64,000 nt of DNA from Rhodospirillales bacterium (GCA_025352665.1 JANXSM010000060.1:1-64000), one strand, 5' to 3'; counted from the first letter of the stretch, positions 46,551-57,559 are shown. Program-made: numbers and translations. The notes: generated from the letters alone by a model not told the origin.

Positions 46551-47226
46551 CCGATTGTGCTCCAGACAGCGACGTTAGCGCCGTGCCATCCGGGGCGAAA
46601 TTAGATGGGTCGAGCCAGGCGAGAATGCGGTCACGCCGCGCTGGCCACTCGCTTTCGACGATCGAGTAATAGGCTGTGTCGCGCAGATGGCCCTTGACCA
46701 CCAGATGCGCGCGCAGCGTGCCCTCGTGGGTGAAGCCGAGCCGTTTCGCGGCCCGCACCGAAGGGGCGTTCAGCGCGTTGCATTTCCACACCAGCCTGCG
46801 GTAGCCGAGGTCGTCGGCGGCCAGGCGCAGCAGCAGGAACATCGCCTCCGTCGCCGCACGGGTGCGCTGCATGGCGGGCCCGAACCAGATATGGCCGAGT
46901 TCGATCGCGGCGTGTTTCGGCTGGATATCCATAAGCGTCAGCCAGCCCGTCACGACACCGGTGGCCACGGGGCGCGCTGCCCAGGCCATTGGGTCGTGCG
47001 TGGTCGCGAAATCGCCGATGAAACGGCGCAAATCCTGCTCCGAGGCGAACGGGCCGTAACCGAGATAGGCCCAGCTCGCGTCGCTGGCGGCCATCGCGTG
47101 CCACAGTTCGCCGGTGTGGCGCACATGCAGCGGCTCCAATTCGACATGGGTTCCGCGCAGTTTGATGCGGGCAGGCAAGGGACGTGGTGTTTCGTCGGCA
47201 ACCGGACCGATGGGTGGAACGTTCAT
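46540..47226 (-). CDS. GNAT-family acetyltransferase (RimJ/RimL type)
   Basis: The ATG at 47224-47226 gives 228 residues with RIKLRGTHVELEPLHVRHTG and a GNAT fold: AIELGHIWFGPAMQRTRAAT (acetyl-CoA site), LLRLAADDLGYRRLVWKCNA, and LNAPSVRAAKRLGFTHEGTL with RAHLVVKGHLRD. This order is typical of RimL-like N-terminal acetyltransferases or small-molecule GNAT enzymes. The acceptor is unknown. Confidence 0.85.
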   Translation of the reverse strand: MNVPPIGPVADETPRPLPARIKLRGTHVELEPLHVRHTGELWHAMAASDASWAYLGYGPFASEQDLRRFIGDFATTHDPMAWAARPVATGVVTGWLTLMDIQPKHAAIELGHIWFGPAMQRTRAATEAMFLLLRLAADDLGYRRLVWKCNALNAPSVRAAKRLGFTHEGTLRAHLVVKGHLRDTAYYSIVESEWPARRDRILAWLDPSNFAPDGTALTSLSGAQSAGA

Positions 47227-47342
47227 GCTGTGATAGTGACGCAAACCGCGCCTATTGCCACCGCCGATTTCCTTGTAGTCACCGATCCGTTGACCACATG
47301 CGGATCGCCACCCGCTTCGGCCAATAATTCCAGGAGAACATC

Positions 47343-47777
47343 ATGTCCCGCACCCTGCTCGCCGCCGTCCTGCTCACCGGCAGCGTCCTGTCCAGCATCG
47401 CCCTGTCTGGCACCGCGATGGCTGCCAACGTCGACTTCAAGGCCACACTGAACACCGCGTCGGAAGTGCCGCCCAAGACCACAGCGGGCCATGGCGTAGG
47501 CATGTTCTCGCTCGACACCACCACCAAGATGCTGCGCTACACCGTCACCTACTCGGATCTGACCGGCCCCGCCACGGCCGCCCATATCCATGGGCCGGCA
47601 GCGCCTGGGGTCAATGCGGGCGTCGCCGTGCCGCTCACCAACTCGGCCAGCCCGATGACCGGCACCGCCACGCTGACAGACGCACAGATCGCCGACCTCA
47701 TGGCCGGCAAATACTACGCCAACGTCCATACGGCGACGAACCCAGGCGGCGAAATTCGCGGCCAGATCACGAAGTAG
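47343..47777 (+). CDS. Exported CHRD-domain protein
   Basis: 144 residues. Sec signal (MSRTLLAAVLLTGSVLSSIA ... AMA), then a CHRD domain: FKATLNTASEVPPKTTAGHG, LRYTVTYSDLTGPATAAHIH, GPAAPGVNAGVAVPL, and YYANVHTATNPGGEIRGQIT. An AGGAGA ribosome site precedes the ATG. CHRD domains occur in chordin and in many bacterial secreted proteins; no defined bacterial role. Ends at the 40-bp tandem duplication shared with the convergent MFS gene. Confidence 0.88.
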   Translation: MSRTLLAAVLLTGSVLSSIALSGTAMAANVDFKATLNTASEVPPKTTAGHGVGMFSLDTTTKMLRYTVTYSDLTGPATAAHIHGPAAPGVNAGVAVPLTNSASPMTGTATLTDAQIADLMAGKYYANVHTATNPGGEIRGQITK

Positions 47778-47799
47778 CCGAACCAAAGCCCGCGGGCAA

Positions 47800-47879
47800 C
47801 AGCTTGCGGCCCGCAACTATGCCAAAACCGTGCGGGCCGCAGCTTGCGGCCCGCGACTACGCCAAAACCGTGCGGGCGG
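47800..47879. repeat. 40-bp tandem duplication covering the MFS gene's 3' end
   Basis: Two adjoining 40-base units (47800-47839 and 47840-47879), differing at about four positions. Each contains GCTTGCGGCCCGC and GCCAAAACCGTGCGGG. The unit in the gene encodes the last residues (ARTVLA) and the TAG stop; the other is noncoding. GCGGGC...GCGGCCCGC can form a hairpin, so the region could act as terminator between convergent genes. Confidence 0.8.
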
Positions 47880-49023
47880 CATGGACCCTGTGCCAGGTGA
47901 CCAGGGCCAGCGCCACGCAGATCGGCAGCACAACGGCCAGGTTGAGGCTCTCCCAGCCATAATGTTCGTGAATGGCGCCGGAGCTGAAGCTGGTGATCGC
48001 CACTGTGCCGAACACGATGAAGTCGTTGGCACCCTGGGCGCGCATCTTCTCGGCACTGCTATGCGCGGTTGCCAGCAGGTTGGTGGCACCGACGAACATC
48101 AGGTTCCAGCCAAGCCCCAGCACCATCAACGCGCCCATGAAGGTCGCAAGCGTCGAGCCGGTGAACGAAAGCGCCACGCAGCCCAGAGTCAGCAGCCCGC
48201 CCGCCAGAATCACCCGGTGCGTGCCGTAGCGCTGGATGACCCGGCCGGTCACGAAACCGGGGGCGAACATGAACAGCGCGTGGGCGCGGATCACGCCCGT
48301 GCTGTCGTTCACCCCGAACCCGCAGAACATCATCTGCAACGGAGTCGAGGTCATGATCAGGTTCATCGAGCCGTAGGCGACCAGCCCGGCCACGGCGGCT
48401 GTCACGAACCCAGGTCGCGCCATGATAACGCCGAGCGGCGTCGGCGAGGTCACTGAAGGCGGCGGCGGCGGCAGTTCGGTGATGACGAGCAGCACCATCG
48501 AAATCAGCGGCAGCACCGCAAGAATGGCGTATGTGCCGACGAACAGCAAAGGTCCGGCGATCTCCTTGGTGCGGATCACCAGTTCTGGCCCCACCAGCGC
48601 CGCCAGCACGCCGCCCGCCATGACGAGGGCGATGGCGCGCGGCCGCAGCAATGGCTGGGCGACCTCGGCCGCGGCAAACCGATAGTGCTGGCCAAGCCCG
48701 AAGCCGAGGCCGCAGCCGAACGAGCCGATGCAGAACAGCGTGAAATCGCCCCGCCAGACCGCGATGCCGCACACCACCGTGCCGACAAAACTGGCGAGTG
48801 CGCCGAGCAGAAAGCCCGTCTTGCGGCCAAGCCGGGTAAAGATCATCGCAGCCGGGATGGATGCGCACATCGTTGCGAGCATCTGCAGCGCATAGGGCAA
48901 CGTCGCCAGCGACTTGTCGGCGGCGATTGCGTGGCCGATCAACGCCGACATCGAGACGAAGGCGATGGTGGAGGTGTTGTTCAACGACTGGCAGAAGAAC
49001 AGCAGCCAGACGTTGCGGTTCAT
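47857..49023 (-). CDS. Major facilitator superfamily transporter
   Basis: 388 residues, about twelve membrane helices; ATG at 49021-49023 overlaps the thiL stop (ATGA). MFS features: RLGRKTGFLLGALASFVG (the GxLaDrxGrk.. loop) and symmetrical halves linked by LPPPPPSVTSPTPL. Substrate unknown. Last gene of the operon that runs from rpiB through the riboflavin and thiL genes; a role in exporting or importing a cofactor precursor is only a guess from position. Its 3' end is duplicated in tandem. Confidence 0.85.
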   Translation of the reverse strand: MNRNVWLLFFCQSLNNTSTIAFVSMSALIGHAIAADKSLATLPYALQMLATMCASIPAAMIFTRLGRKTGFLLGALASFVGTVVCGIAVWRGDFTLFCIGSFGCGLGFGLGQHYRFAAAEVAQPLLRPRAIALVMAGGVLAALVGPELVIRTKEIAGPLLFVGTYAILAVLPLISMVLLVITELPPPPPSVTSPTPLGVIMARPGFVTAAVAGLVAYGSMNLIMTSTPLQMMFCGFGVNDSTGVIRAHALFMFAPGFVTGRVIQRYGTHRVILAGGLLTLGCVALSFTGSTLATFMGALMVLGLGWNLMFVGATNLLATAHSSAEKMRAQGANDFIVFGTVAITSFSSGAIHEHYGWESLNLAVVLPICVALALVTWHRVHAARTVLA

Positions 49024-49961
49024 GAGAAATGGCTCCAGCCGGTGTGGGCGAGGGAGATTGAGTTTCCCTCCTTGTTCCTTACGGTGACATGCGGTTCTCC
49101 TGCGTGGAACTGCCCCACACGCGTGACTGCCAGTCGTAACGTGGCCGCATGGGCCTGGAATGCCGCTTCCTGGTCGGACGCGACCGCTACCAGCAGCTCG
49201 TAATCGTCACCGCCGGACAGGCAAAGGGCGAGCTCGGCCCCTGCTGCCTGCGGGGAGCGCGGCACCAGGTCGGCCTGCAACGCGGCGGCCACGCCACTGG
49301 CGCGGCAGATATGGCCCAGGTCCTGCACCAGCCCGTCCGACACATCCATGCAGGCTCGCACGAGACCGAAACGCGCCAGGCCCAGCCTTGGCCGCGGCAG
49401 GCGGTAGCGATCGGCCAGAAAGCCATCGGGATCGGGAAATTGGCCCAGCGCTGCCAGCAGCCCGACCGCACCATCGCCGATCGTCCCACTCACCCAAATC
49501 CCATCGCCGTCGCGCGCACCGTTGCGACGGATCGCCATCCCAGGTGCGACATGGCCCAGGATCGTCAACGACAGGCTGATCGGGCCCGGTGTCGAGGTGG
49601 TATCGCCGCCCAGCAGCGACAGGCCGAATTCCGCCTGGTCCATCGCAAGCCCAGCCGCAAAGCCCGCAAACCAGGCATCCTCCGTGCTCCGTGGCGTTGA
49701 GACGGTGACCAGATAGGCCCAGGGCACCGCCCCCATCGCCGCAAGATCGGACACATTGGTGCGGATCAGCTTGCGCGCCACCAGATCGGCGCGGTCGTCG
49801 GGCAGGAAATGCACGCCCTGCACCATGGCGTCGGCGGAAATCACCAGCTCGCGCCCCGCCGGCGGCGTCACGACGGCGGCATCGTCCGAAAGATCCAGGG
49901 AGCCCTCGCCCGCCAAGGGGCGGAAATGGCGGGCGATCAGCGAGAATTCAGCCGGGATCAC
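49020..49961 (-). CDS. thiL: Thiamine-monophosphate kinase
   Basis: 313 residues. AIR-synthase-like fold with EFSLIARHFRPLAGEGSLDL, DDAAVVTPPAGRELVISADA, MVQGVHFLPDD, DLVARKLIRTNVSDLAAMGA and CMDVSDGLVQDLGHICRASG, then LSGGDDYELLVAV; the Asp-rich motifs bind Mg-ATP. It phosphorylates thiamine phosphate to the diphosphate coenzyme. The start overlaps the nusB stop (ATGA). Confidence 0.93.
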   Translation of the reverse strand: MIPAEFSLIARHFRPLAGEGSLDLSDDAAVVTPPAGRELVISADAMVQGVHFLPDDRADLVARKLIRTNVSDLAAMGAVPWAYLVTVSTPRSTEDAWFAGFAAGLAMDQAEFGLSLLGGDTTSTPGPISLSLTILGHVAPGMAIRRNGARDGDGIWVSGTIGDGAVGLLAALGQFPDPDGFLADRYRLPRPRLGLARFGLVRACMDVSDGLVQDLGHICRASGVAAALQADLVPRSPQAAGAELALCLSGGDDYELLVAVASDQEAAFQAHAATLRLAVTRVGQFHAGEPHVTVRNKEGNSISLAHTGWSHFS

Positions 49962-50446
49962 ACCACGGCCGGCGGGAACTCAGCCGGCCGCAGCTCATGG
50001 GCCAGCCTATCCAGCACGCCGTTGGCCATGCGCGGCTCGTCACCCTCGAAGAAGCCGTGGGCGACGTCGAGATATTCGTTGATGACCACCTTGGCGGGCG
50101 GGCCGTCCTGCATCCACAGCTCGGCGGCGCCGGCGCGCATCAGCGCGCGCAGCACCGGGTCCAACCGATGGATCGGCCAGTCCGCCGACAGGGCGTTCAC
50201 CAGCAGCGGGTCGATCGTGTCCTGCTGGGCGGTTGCGGTGCGCACGATACGCGCAAACAGCTTCACATCCACATCCGGCACCCGGCCATCCTCGAATCCC
50301 TCATCCTCGCCCATTCGGCCAAGCCGGTAACGGATGAACTCGTCGATCACCGTCTCAGGGCTGGTCGGGCCCTGCTCGGCCTGGAACAGCGCCTGTACGG
50401 CGGCAACGCGGGAGCCGGTGCGCGTGCGGGGCTTGGGAGACGGCAT
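49958..50446 (-). CDS. nusB: Transcription antitermination factor NusB
   Basis: ATG at 50444-50446 shares one base with the ribH stop (TGATG); 162 residues. All-helical NusB fold: RTGSRVAAVQALFQAEQGPT, DWPIHRLDPVLRALMRAGAA, PAKVVINEYLDVAHGFFEGD and RMANGVLDRLAHELRP (a V(L/N)xxLD ending). It binds BoxA RNA with NusE/S10 in rRNA antitermination. The ribH-nusB-thiL order is a common conserved cluster. Confidence 0.93.
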   Translation of the reverse strand: MPSPKPRTRTGSRVAAVQALFQAEQGPTSPETVIDEFIRYRLGRMGEDEGFEDGRVPDVDVKLFARIVRTATAQQDTIDPLLVNALSADWPIHRLDPVLRALMRAGAAELWMQDGPPAKVVINEYLDVAHGFFEGDEPRMANGVLDRLAHELRPAEFPPAVV

Positions 50447-50928
50447 CAGACGGATCCCAGGAAACGTGCGGCGTTCAGTTGCACCAGCGCAGCCACGGCG
50501 GCCTCCGCCCCCTTGTTGTGTCCATCTGCGGAGGAGCGGTCGATCGCTTGCTGCTCGGAGTGAACCGTGAGCAGACCGTTGCCGACACAGACGCCATGCT
50601 TGAGCGCCACATGGGTCAACCCGGCCATCGCCTCGCGGCACACATGGTCGTAATGGTCGGTGTCGCCGCGCACCACGCAGCCGAGCGCCACATAGGCGTC
50701 GAACCTGCGCGGGCTGCGCACGGCCAGCTCGATAGCGCTGGCGAGTTCTAGGGCGCCCGCGACATCGAGCATCTCATGCGTGGCGCCGGCCTCGTCGAGA
50801 ATGCGCACAGCGCCATCGCGCAGCCCGTCCGCGATGGCCAAATAGTAAGGTGCGCGGATGATGAGCACATGCGGCATGGGCTCCTTCATCTGCGGCGCCG
50901 TGGGCAGCGGAGCGTCAGCAGTAATCAT
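50446..50928 (-). CDS. ribH: 6,7-dimethyl-8-ribityllumazine synthase
   Basis: 160 residues. Substrate-binding segments: IRAPYYLAIADGLRDGAVRI, MLDVAGALELASAIELAVRS, FDAYVALGCVVRGDTDHYDH and VGNGLLTVHSEQQAIDRS (family: GVLT..T.EQA..R). It condenses the ribityl-pyrimidine with 3,4-dihydroxybutanone phosphate. The VHSEQQA variant replaces the usual TxEQA. It is separated from the ribB-type gene by about 57 bases containing a tandem hairpin repeat. Confidence 0.93.
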   Translation of the reverse strand: MITADAPLPTAPQMKEPMPHVLIIRAPYYLAIADGLRDGAVRILDEAGATHEMLDVAGALELASAIELAVRSPRRFDAYVALGCVVRGDTDHYDHVCREAMAGLTHVALKHGVCVGNGLLTVHSEQQAIDRSSADGHNKGAEAAVAALVQLNAARFLGSV

Positions 50929-50985
50929 TCTTTAAAAGCCTTCCGATACGTCAAGACGGGCCATCTCCGATGGCCCTTTGGTACG

Positions 50986-52106
<1,121 letters not shown>

Positions 52107-52110
<4 letters not shown>

Positions 52111-52706
52111 GCATACTCCGTCAGGCGGGCGACGTAGCGCGCCACCGTGTCGATCTCGATGTTGACGCGATCGCCGACCTGGAGCTGGCCGAAATTGGTC
52201 ACCTCCGAAGTATGCGCGATGATGTTGACGCCGAAGCTGTTGCCGTCGACCTCGTTGACGGTGAGCGACACACCGTTGATGGCAACGCTGCCCTTGGGGG
52301 CGATGAAGCGGGCGAGCTCGCGCGGGACTTCGAAGCGCCAGCGCGTGGAGCCATGCTCCGGCGTCGCCGCCACGACAACGCCGACACCGTCGACGTGACC
52401 TGCCACGATATGGCCGCCAAGCTCGTCGCCCACCTTCAGCGGGCGCTCGAGGTTGACGCGAGTGCCCACCTTCCATTCGCCCAGCGTGGTCTTGCTGAGC
52501 GTTTCTGCCGATGCGTCGACCGCGAACCAGTCCGGCCCCAGGGCCACGGCGGTCAGGCAGCAGCCGGAACAGGCGATCGAGGCGCCGATCGGAATGCGCG
52601 CGGTATCCTGCCACGGCGTGGCGATCTCCAGCCGCATGTCCGAACCCTCGCCCAGCGGCTTGAGTGCGCGGATGGTGCCAAGACCCGTGACGATACCGGT
52701 GAACAT
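52107..52706 (-). CDS. ribE: Riboflavin synthase alpha chain
   Basis: 199 residues with two lumazine-binding repeats: MFTGIVTGLGTIRAL, GASIACSGCCLTAVALGPDW, ETLSKTTLGEWKVGTRVNLE, then GGHIVAGHVDGVGVVVAATP, GSVAINGVSLTVNEVDGNSF and NIIAHTSEVTNFGQLQVGDR. The N-terminal MFTGIV and the conserved Ser/His residues are present. It dismutates two lumazines into riboflavin. Its start shares one base with the ribD stop, and its stop overlaps the ribB-type gene (ATGA). Confidence 0.95.
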
Positions 52707-53803
52707 CAGGCAGCCCTTCGCAGTTCGGTGAGCATGTCGGATCCAACGGGTGTGGCAGTGGAACGCACGAAGCGTGGCATGTCCGCCAGATGCGAGACGC
52801 CGAAGGCCTGGGCTGCCGGCCAGGCGTCGCCGCCCATCACCGCCGGCGCATGGAACCAGGCGATCCGGTCCACCAGATCGGCCCGCAGCAGGGAGGCTGC
52901 CAGTTGCGCGCCACCTTCGACCAGAATCCGGGTGATGCCCTGAGCGGCCAGGGCTGCGAGCGCCTCGGCGGGATCGACGCCGACCACGCCGCGTGGCACG
53001 GCCACAAGGCTCACCCCGGCATTGCGCAAGGCTTCGGCGCGTATCGCGTCGGCGCCGACCGCGTGCATAATCCAGGTCGGCGTCTGCTGCGCGGTGACCA
53101 CCAGCCGGGCCAGCAGCGGCGTGCGCAGATGGCTGTCGAGCACCACCCTCACGTCCGGCACCTGCTTGTATCCGGGCAGCCGGCAGGTCAGCTCAGGATC
53201 ATCGGCCAGAACCGTGCCGACGCCGACCACGACAGCGTCATGCCGGCCGCGCAGCGCATGGGCGACGCGGCGGGCCGCTGTGCCGGTGATCCACTGGCTC
53301 TCGCCGCTGCGGGTCGCGATCCGCCCGTCCAGCGTGGTGGCGAGCTTGAGAGTGACCAGCGGGCGGCCACGGCGCATCCGGCTGATGAAACCGGCGGCGA
53401 CATCCTCGGCTTCCCCGGCCAGCAGGCCTTCCTCGACCACGATCCCGGCCGCCCGCAACCGGTCGATCCCGGCACCGTTCACCCGGGGGTCGCAGTCACG
53501 CGCCGCGATCACCACGCGGGCCACGCCGGCTGCGATCAACGCGTCTGTGCAAGGCGGCGTCCGGCCGTGGTGGCAGCAGGGTTCGAGCGTCACATAGGCC
53601 GTGGCACCGAAAGCCTCGGCACCGGCCATGGCGAGCGCCTGTGGTTCGGCATGTGGCCGCCCGCCGGGTGCTGTCACGGCGCGGCCGACCACGCGGCCGT
53701 TCTTGACCACGACGCAGCCGACCGAGGGATTGGGCCAGCACATGCCCAGGCCCCGACGCGCCAGGCTCAGCGCGGCGCGCATATGTTCGATATCGTCCAT
53801 CAT
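52706..53803 (-). CDS. ribD: Bifunctional riboflavin deaminase/reductase RibD
   Basis: ATG at 53801-53803 (or the next codon); the longer upstream frame overlaps nrdR. 365 residues. Deaminase domain: WPNPSVGCVVVKNGRVVGRA, GGRPHAEPQAL (HAE) and YVTLEPCCHHGRTPPCTDAL (PCxHxGRTPPCT, zinc). Reductase domain from about residue 145: RPLVTLKLATTLDGRIATRS, GESQWITGTAARR, and ILVEGGAQLAASLLRADLVD. It carries out the second and third steps from GTP. No FMN riboswitch-like leader is apparent before it, as nrdR lies 4 bases upstream. Confidence 0.95.
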   Translation of the reverse strand: MMDDIEHMRAALSLARRGLGMCWPNPSVGCVVVKNGRVVGRAVTAPGGRPHAEPQALAMAGAEAFGATAYVTLEPCCHHGRTPPCTDALIAAGVARVVIAARDCDPRVNGAGIDRLRAAGIVVEEGLLAGEAEDVAAGFISRMRRGRPLVTLKLATTLDGRIATRSGESQWITGTAARRVAHALRGRHDAVVVGVGTVLADDPELTCRLPGYKQVPDVRVVLDSHLRTPLLARLVVTAQQTPTWIMHAVGADAIRAEALRNAGVSLVAVPRGVVGVDPAEALAALAAQGITRILVEGGAQLAASLLRADLVDRIAWFHAPAVMGGDAWPAAQAFGVSHLADMPRFVRSTATPVGSDMLTELRRAA

Positions 53804-53807
53804 CGGC

Positions 53808-54263
53808 CTATGTGGGTTCGCCCAACTCGCCAAGGAAGGCCTCGAAGTCCTTCGCCTCGCGGAAGTTGCGATAGACGGAAGCAAAACGAACGTAGGCCAC
53901 GGCATCGACTTCCTTCAGCGTGTCCATCACCTGCTCGCCGATCGCCTTCGACGCGACATCCGCCTCGCCGGACGCCTCGAGCTTGCGCACGATGCCGTTG
54001 ACGATGCGCTCCATCCGCTCCTCGTCCACCGGGCGTTTGCGCAGAGCGATGCGCACCGAGCGGGCGAGCTTGTCGCGGTCGAACAGCACTCGCCGCCCGT
54101 CGGATTTCACCACGGTGATTTCGCGCAGCTGCACCCGCTCCACGGTGGAGAACCGCTGGGTGCAGGCCGAGCAGAAACGCCTGCGCCGGATCGCGGAGCT
54201 GTCCTCGGTGGGACGGCTGTCCTTCACCTGGGTGTCGTCGTGACCACAGAACGGGCAGCGCAT
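53808..54263 (-). CDS. nrdR: Transcriptional repressor NrdR
   Basis: 151 residues. N-terminal zinc ribbon [20 protein letters not shown] ... [20 protein letters not shown] (two CxxC pairs), then an ATP-cone ([33 protein letters not shown]) and the C-terminal [20 protein letters not shown]. NrdR represses ribonucleotide reductase genes in response to ATP/dATP. It sits between glyA and ribD, the usual alphaproteobacterial place. Confidence 0.95.
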   Translation of the reverse strand: MRCPFCGHDDTQVKDSRPTEDSSAIRRRRFCSACTQRFSTVERVQLREITVVKSDGRRVLFDRDKLARSVRIALRKRPVDEERMERIVNGIVRKLEASGEADVASKAIGEQVMDTLKEVDAVAYVRFASVYRNFREAKDFEAFLGELGEPT

Positions 54264-54270
54264 CCGGCGT

Positions 54271-55587
54271 CTATTGGCTGTAGATCGGGCGGCTGTAGAT
54301 CGGGAAGCGCGCGCACAGCGCCTGCACCCGCGCCCCGACCGCAGCCTCGACCGCCGAATTGGTGCCGTCGTTGGACTTCGACAGCCCGTCCAGCACCTCG
54401 CCGATCATCCGGCCGATCTCCTCGAACTCCGCCACGCCAAAGCCACGCGTGGTCGCGGCCGGGGTGCCGAGGCGGATGCCGGAGGTGATGGCGGGCTTGG
54501 CGGGATCGAACGGAATGGCGTTCTTGTTCGCCGTCATATGCGCCCGTTCCAGCGACGCCTCGGACGCCTTGCCGGTGACGTTCTTGGGCCGCAGATCGAC
54601 CAGCATCAGATGGCTGTCGGTGCCGCCGGTGACGATGTGGAGACCCTGCGCCACCAGTGTCGCCGCCAGCACGCGGGCGTTCTCTGCCACCGCCTTCTGG
54701 TAGGTGCGGAATTCCGGCCGCAGCGCTTCGCCGAACGCCACCGCCTTGGCGGCGATGACATGCATCAGCGGGCCACCCTGCAGGCCTGGGAAAACCGCGC
54801 TGTTGATCTTTTTGCCGAGCGCCTCGTCGTTGGACAGGATCATGCCGCCGCGCGGGCCGCGCAGTGTTTTGTGGGTGGTCGTGGTCACCACATGGGCATG
54901 CGGCAGCGGGCTCGGATAGATGCCGCCGGCCACAAGCCCCGCGAAATGCGCCATGTCGACCATGAAGAGGGCACCGACCTCGTCGGCCACCTTACGGATC
55001 CGGGCGAAGTCGATCACGCGCGAATAGGCGGAGCCGCCGGCGATGATCAGCTTCGGCCGCTCAGCCCTGGCCAGGGCCTCCAGCTGCTCGTAATCCAGCA
55101 GCCCGTCCTCGGCGCGGACGCCGTACTGCACCGGGCGGAACCACTTGCCCGATAGATTGGGCGCGGCACCGTGGGTCAGGTGGCCGCCGGCATCCAGGCT
55201 CATGCCCAGGATGGTGTCACCCGGCTTTAGCAGCGCCAGGAACACCGCCTGGTTGGCGTTAGCGCCCGAATGCGGCTGCACATTGGCGAAGCTGCACTCG
55301 AACAGCTGCTTCGCGCGGTCGATCGCCAGCTGCTCGGCGACATCGACATAGACGCAGCCACCGTAATAGCGCCGCCCCGGATACCCTTCGGCGTATTTGT
55401 TGGTCAGCACCGAGCCCTGCGCCTCCAGCACGGCAGCCGAGACGATGTTCTCGCTGGCGATCAGCTCGATGCCATCCTGCTGGCGCACCAGCTCGTGGCC
55501 GATGGCTGCGGCCAGTTCCGGGTCGGCCTCGGAAAGCGGAGCGGTGAAGAAGCGCTGCAGGGAGGCGGCCGGCGACAACTCGTTCAT
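54271..55587 (-). CDS. glyA: Serine hydroxymethyltransferase
   Basis: ATG at 55585-55587; 438 residues. Motifs: [80 protein letters not shown] and the PLP-Lys [19 protein letters not shown] (Lys240). It interconverts serine and glycine with tetrahydrofolate, supplying one-carbon units. The C-terminus ends [12 protein letters not shown], a small in-frame duplication (CGGCTGTAGATCGG repeated). Lies between rpiB and nrdR with 11- and 7-base gaps. Confidence 0.95.
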   Translation of the reverse strand: MNELSPAASLQRFFTAPLSEADPELAAAIGHELVRQQDGIELIASENIVSAAVLEAQGSVLTNKYAEGYPGRRYYGGCVYVDVAEQLAIDRAKQLFECSFANVQPHSGANANQAVFLALLKPGDTILGMSLDAGGHLTHGAAPNLSGKWFRPVQYGVRAEDGLLDYEQLEALARAERPKLIIAGGSAYSRVIDFARIRKVADEVGALFMVDMAHFAGLVAGGIYPSPLPHAHVVTTTTHKTLRGPRGGMILSNDEALGKKINSAVFPGLQGGPLMHVIAAKAVAFGEALRPEFRTYQKAVAENARVLAATLVAQGLHIVTGGTDSHLMLVDLRPKNVTGKASEASLERAHMTANKNAIPFDPAKPAITSGIRLGTPAATTRGFGVAEFEEIGRMIGEVLDGLSKSNDGTNSAVEAAVGARVQALCARFPIYSRPIYSQ

Positions 55588-55598
55588 GGGCGTGTCCT

Positions 55599-56036
55599 TC
55601 AGATCTTGGCGATCCGGCGGTCGTGGCGGCCGCCCTCGTATTCGGTTGCAAGGAACGTCGTGAGAATGTCGATTGCCATTTCCTCGCCGATCATCCGCCC
55701 GCCGAGGGCGAGCATGTTGGCGTTGTTGTGCATGCGGGCGAGTCGCGCCGAGGTGGCCTCGCTGACCATGGCGCAGCGGATTTCGGGATGGCGGTTGGCG
55801 GCATAGGACATGCCGAGCCCGGTGCCACACACCAGCACGCCAAACCGCACCCGCCCGTCGATCACAGCCTGGCAGGTCGGGTGGGCGATGTCGGGGTAAT
55901 CGACGCTGCCGGGACCATCGGTGCCCATGTCGAGCACCGTATGCCCGCGCGCGCGCAGCCATTCGACCAGCACGTTCTTGAGACGAAAACCGCCGTGGTC
56001 GGCACCCAGGGCCAGCGCGGGAAGATCCTGATTCAT
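55599..56036 (-). CDS. rpiB: Ribose-5-phosphate isomerase B
   Basis: ATG at 56034-56036; 145 residues. Motifs: [40 protein letters not shown], and the active-site [20 protein letters not shown] (Cys70, with GTG), plus [18 protein letters not shown] (His103). It interconverts ribose-5-phosphate and ribulose-5-phosphate; the latter is the substrate of the RibB enzyme in the same operon. First gene of the operon, with the promoter probably in the 168-base gap shared with divergent hemB. Confidence 0.93.
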   Translation of the reverse strand: MNQDLPALALGADHGGFRLKNVLVEWLRARGHTVLDMGTDGPGSVDYPDIAHPTCQAVIDGRVRFGVLVCGTGLGMSYAANRHPEIRCAMVSEATSARLARMHNNANMLALGGRMIGEEMAIDILTTFLATEYEGGRHDRRIAKI

Positions 56037-56204
56037 GCGGTCCTCTAACACGCCCAGCCTCGGCTGGGGAATTGGTGCGTCGCACATCCCGGTCATGCGA
56101 AGGTTCTGCGCGCCTTTGTGCAGGCGTGCGATACCGGCTGGCAAAGGCTTGCACCATCAACGGCATCGGATCAATCCTGCCGGCCGATCCCAGGAGCCAA
56201 GCCA

Positions 56205-57200
56205 GTGACCGTCGGCAGCTTTCCCACCACCCGCCTGCGCCGAAACCGCGCCAATGCCTGGACGCGCCGGCTGGTCGCCGAGACCCACCTTAGCGTGAAC
56301 GATCTGATCTGGCCGGTCTTTGTCATGGATGGCGACGGCCAGACCACCGACATCGATGCGATGCCCGGTGTGCAGCGAGTCAGCATCGATCGCCTGGCGG
56401 CCCATGTCGCACCTGCGGCCAAACTCGGCATTCCCGCCATCGCTCTGTTCCCTGCCACGCCGCCGGCGCTGAAGGACCGCGAAGGCAGCGAATCGGCCAA
56501 CCCCGACAATCTGATTTGCCAGGCCGCTCGCCTGCTCAAGCGCGAATTCCCCGATATCGGCCTGCTCGGCGACGTGGCTCTCGACCCCTACACCGACCAC
56601 GGGCACGACGGCGTGATCCGCGACAACTACGTGGCCAACGACGAAACCCTGGGCATCCTGTGCCGCCAGGCGCTCAACCAGGCCCGCGCGGGCATCGACG
56701 TGATTTCGCCCTCCGACATGATGGACGGCCGCATCGCGGCACTCCGCGCGGCCCTCGACGCGGAGGGCTTCATCCACACCAGCCTGATGAGCTACGCCGC
56801 CAAATACGCCAGCGCCTTCTACGGCCCGTTCCGCGATGCGGTCGGCTCCTCCGGCGCGCTCAAGGGCGGTGACAAGAAAACCTATCAGATGGACCCCGCC
56901 AACAGCGACGAAGCCCTGCGCGAAGTGGAGATGGACCTGCTGGAAGGTGCCGACACCGTGATGGTCAAGCCCGGCATGCCCTATCTCGACATCATCCGCC
57001 GCGTGCACGAGACCTTCCACGTGCCCACCTTCGCCTACCAGGTGTCGGGCGAGTATTCGATGATCATGGCCGCCGTGCAGCGCGGCTGGATGGACCACGA
57101 TAAGGCGATGATGGAGAGTTTGCTCGCGTTCAAGCGCGCCGGCTGCGCCGGGGTGTTGACCTACTTCGCCCCCAAGGCCGCAGCGCTGATGCAGGCATAA
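56205..57200 (+). CDS. hemB: Delta-aminolevulinic acid dehydratase
   Basis: GTG at 56205 with AGGAG at about 56192-56196 is preferred over an earlier frame. 331 residues: [92 protein letters not shown] (first active-site Lys) and [18 protein letters not shown] (Schiff-base Lys). [15 protein letters not shown] suggests a Mg/Zn type without the full Cys triplet. It makes porphobilinogen in haem synthesis. Confidence 0.95.
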   Translation: MTVGSFPTTRLRRNRANAWTRRLVAETHLSVNDLIWPVFVMDGDGQTTDIDAMPGVQRVSIDRLAAHVAPAAKLGIPAIALFPATPPALKDREGSESANPDNLICQAARLLKREFPDIGLLGDVALDPYTDHGHDGVIRDNYVANDETLGILCRQALNQARAGIDVISPSDMMDGRIAALRAALDAEGFIHTSLMSYAAKYASAFYGPFRDAVGSSGALKGGDKKTYQMDPANSDEALREVEMDLLEGADTVMVKPGMPYLDIIRRVHETFHVPTFAYQVSGEYSMIMAAVQRGWMDHDKAMMESLLAFKRAGCAGVLTYFAPKAAALMQA

Positions 57201-57262
57201 GACGGTTGCGGACTGCCAGGCGGCGGGCATAGACACAGACAGGTGAACTTGCGGATGACCGG

Positions 57263-57556
57263 ATGAGCCAGATCGTCAGCCTCACCTCCCGCGTGCCGAC
57301 ACGCGATGACACGATGTGGGCCGTGATGGCCACCATCGGTCGCACCAACCGCATCGCCGAACTCTACCCCAGCCGCGACGCAGCCCTGGCCGACCGCGCC
57401 TGGCGCGAAGCCCAGGTGCGCGACCACGCCAGCTTCCTGCGCACCAGCAAGCAGCCAGCACCGCGCTACTCGGTGGCCCCGGTACGCCGGGCCGATCTGC
57501 CCAAGGGCTGGCAACCCCTGCCCGCGCTTGGCTTCCTCCGCGGTCAGTTCGTGTAA
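57263..57556 (+). CDS. Small hypothetical protein downstream of hemB
   Basis: 97 residues, no recognised family. It is rich in Arg and Ala (YPSRDAALADRAWREAQVRD) and has a WAVMATIGRTNRIAELY segment that suggests a compact alpha/beta fold. 62 bases after hemB. The following 80-base inverted repeat probably ends the transcript. Codon use matches neighbours, supporting a real gene. Confidence 0.5.
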   Translation: MSQIVSLTSRVPTRDDTMWAVMATIGRTNRIAELYPSRDAALADRAWREAQVRDHASFLRTSKQPAPRYSVAPVRRADLPKGWQPLPALGFLRGQFV

Positions 57557-57559
57557 CCA

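Noticed and set aside
53804-53807. FMN riboswitch before ribD
   Set aside because: Only 4 bases separate ribD from nrdR, leaving no room; no RFN-like structure seen upstream of rpiB either.
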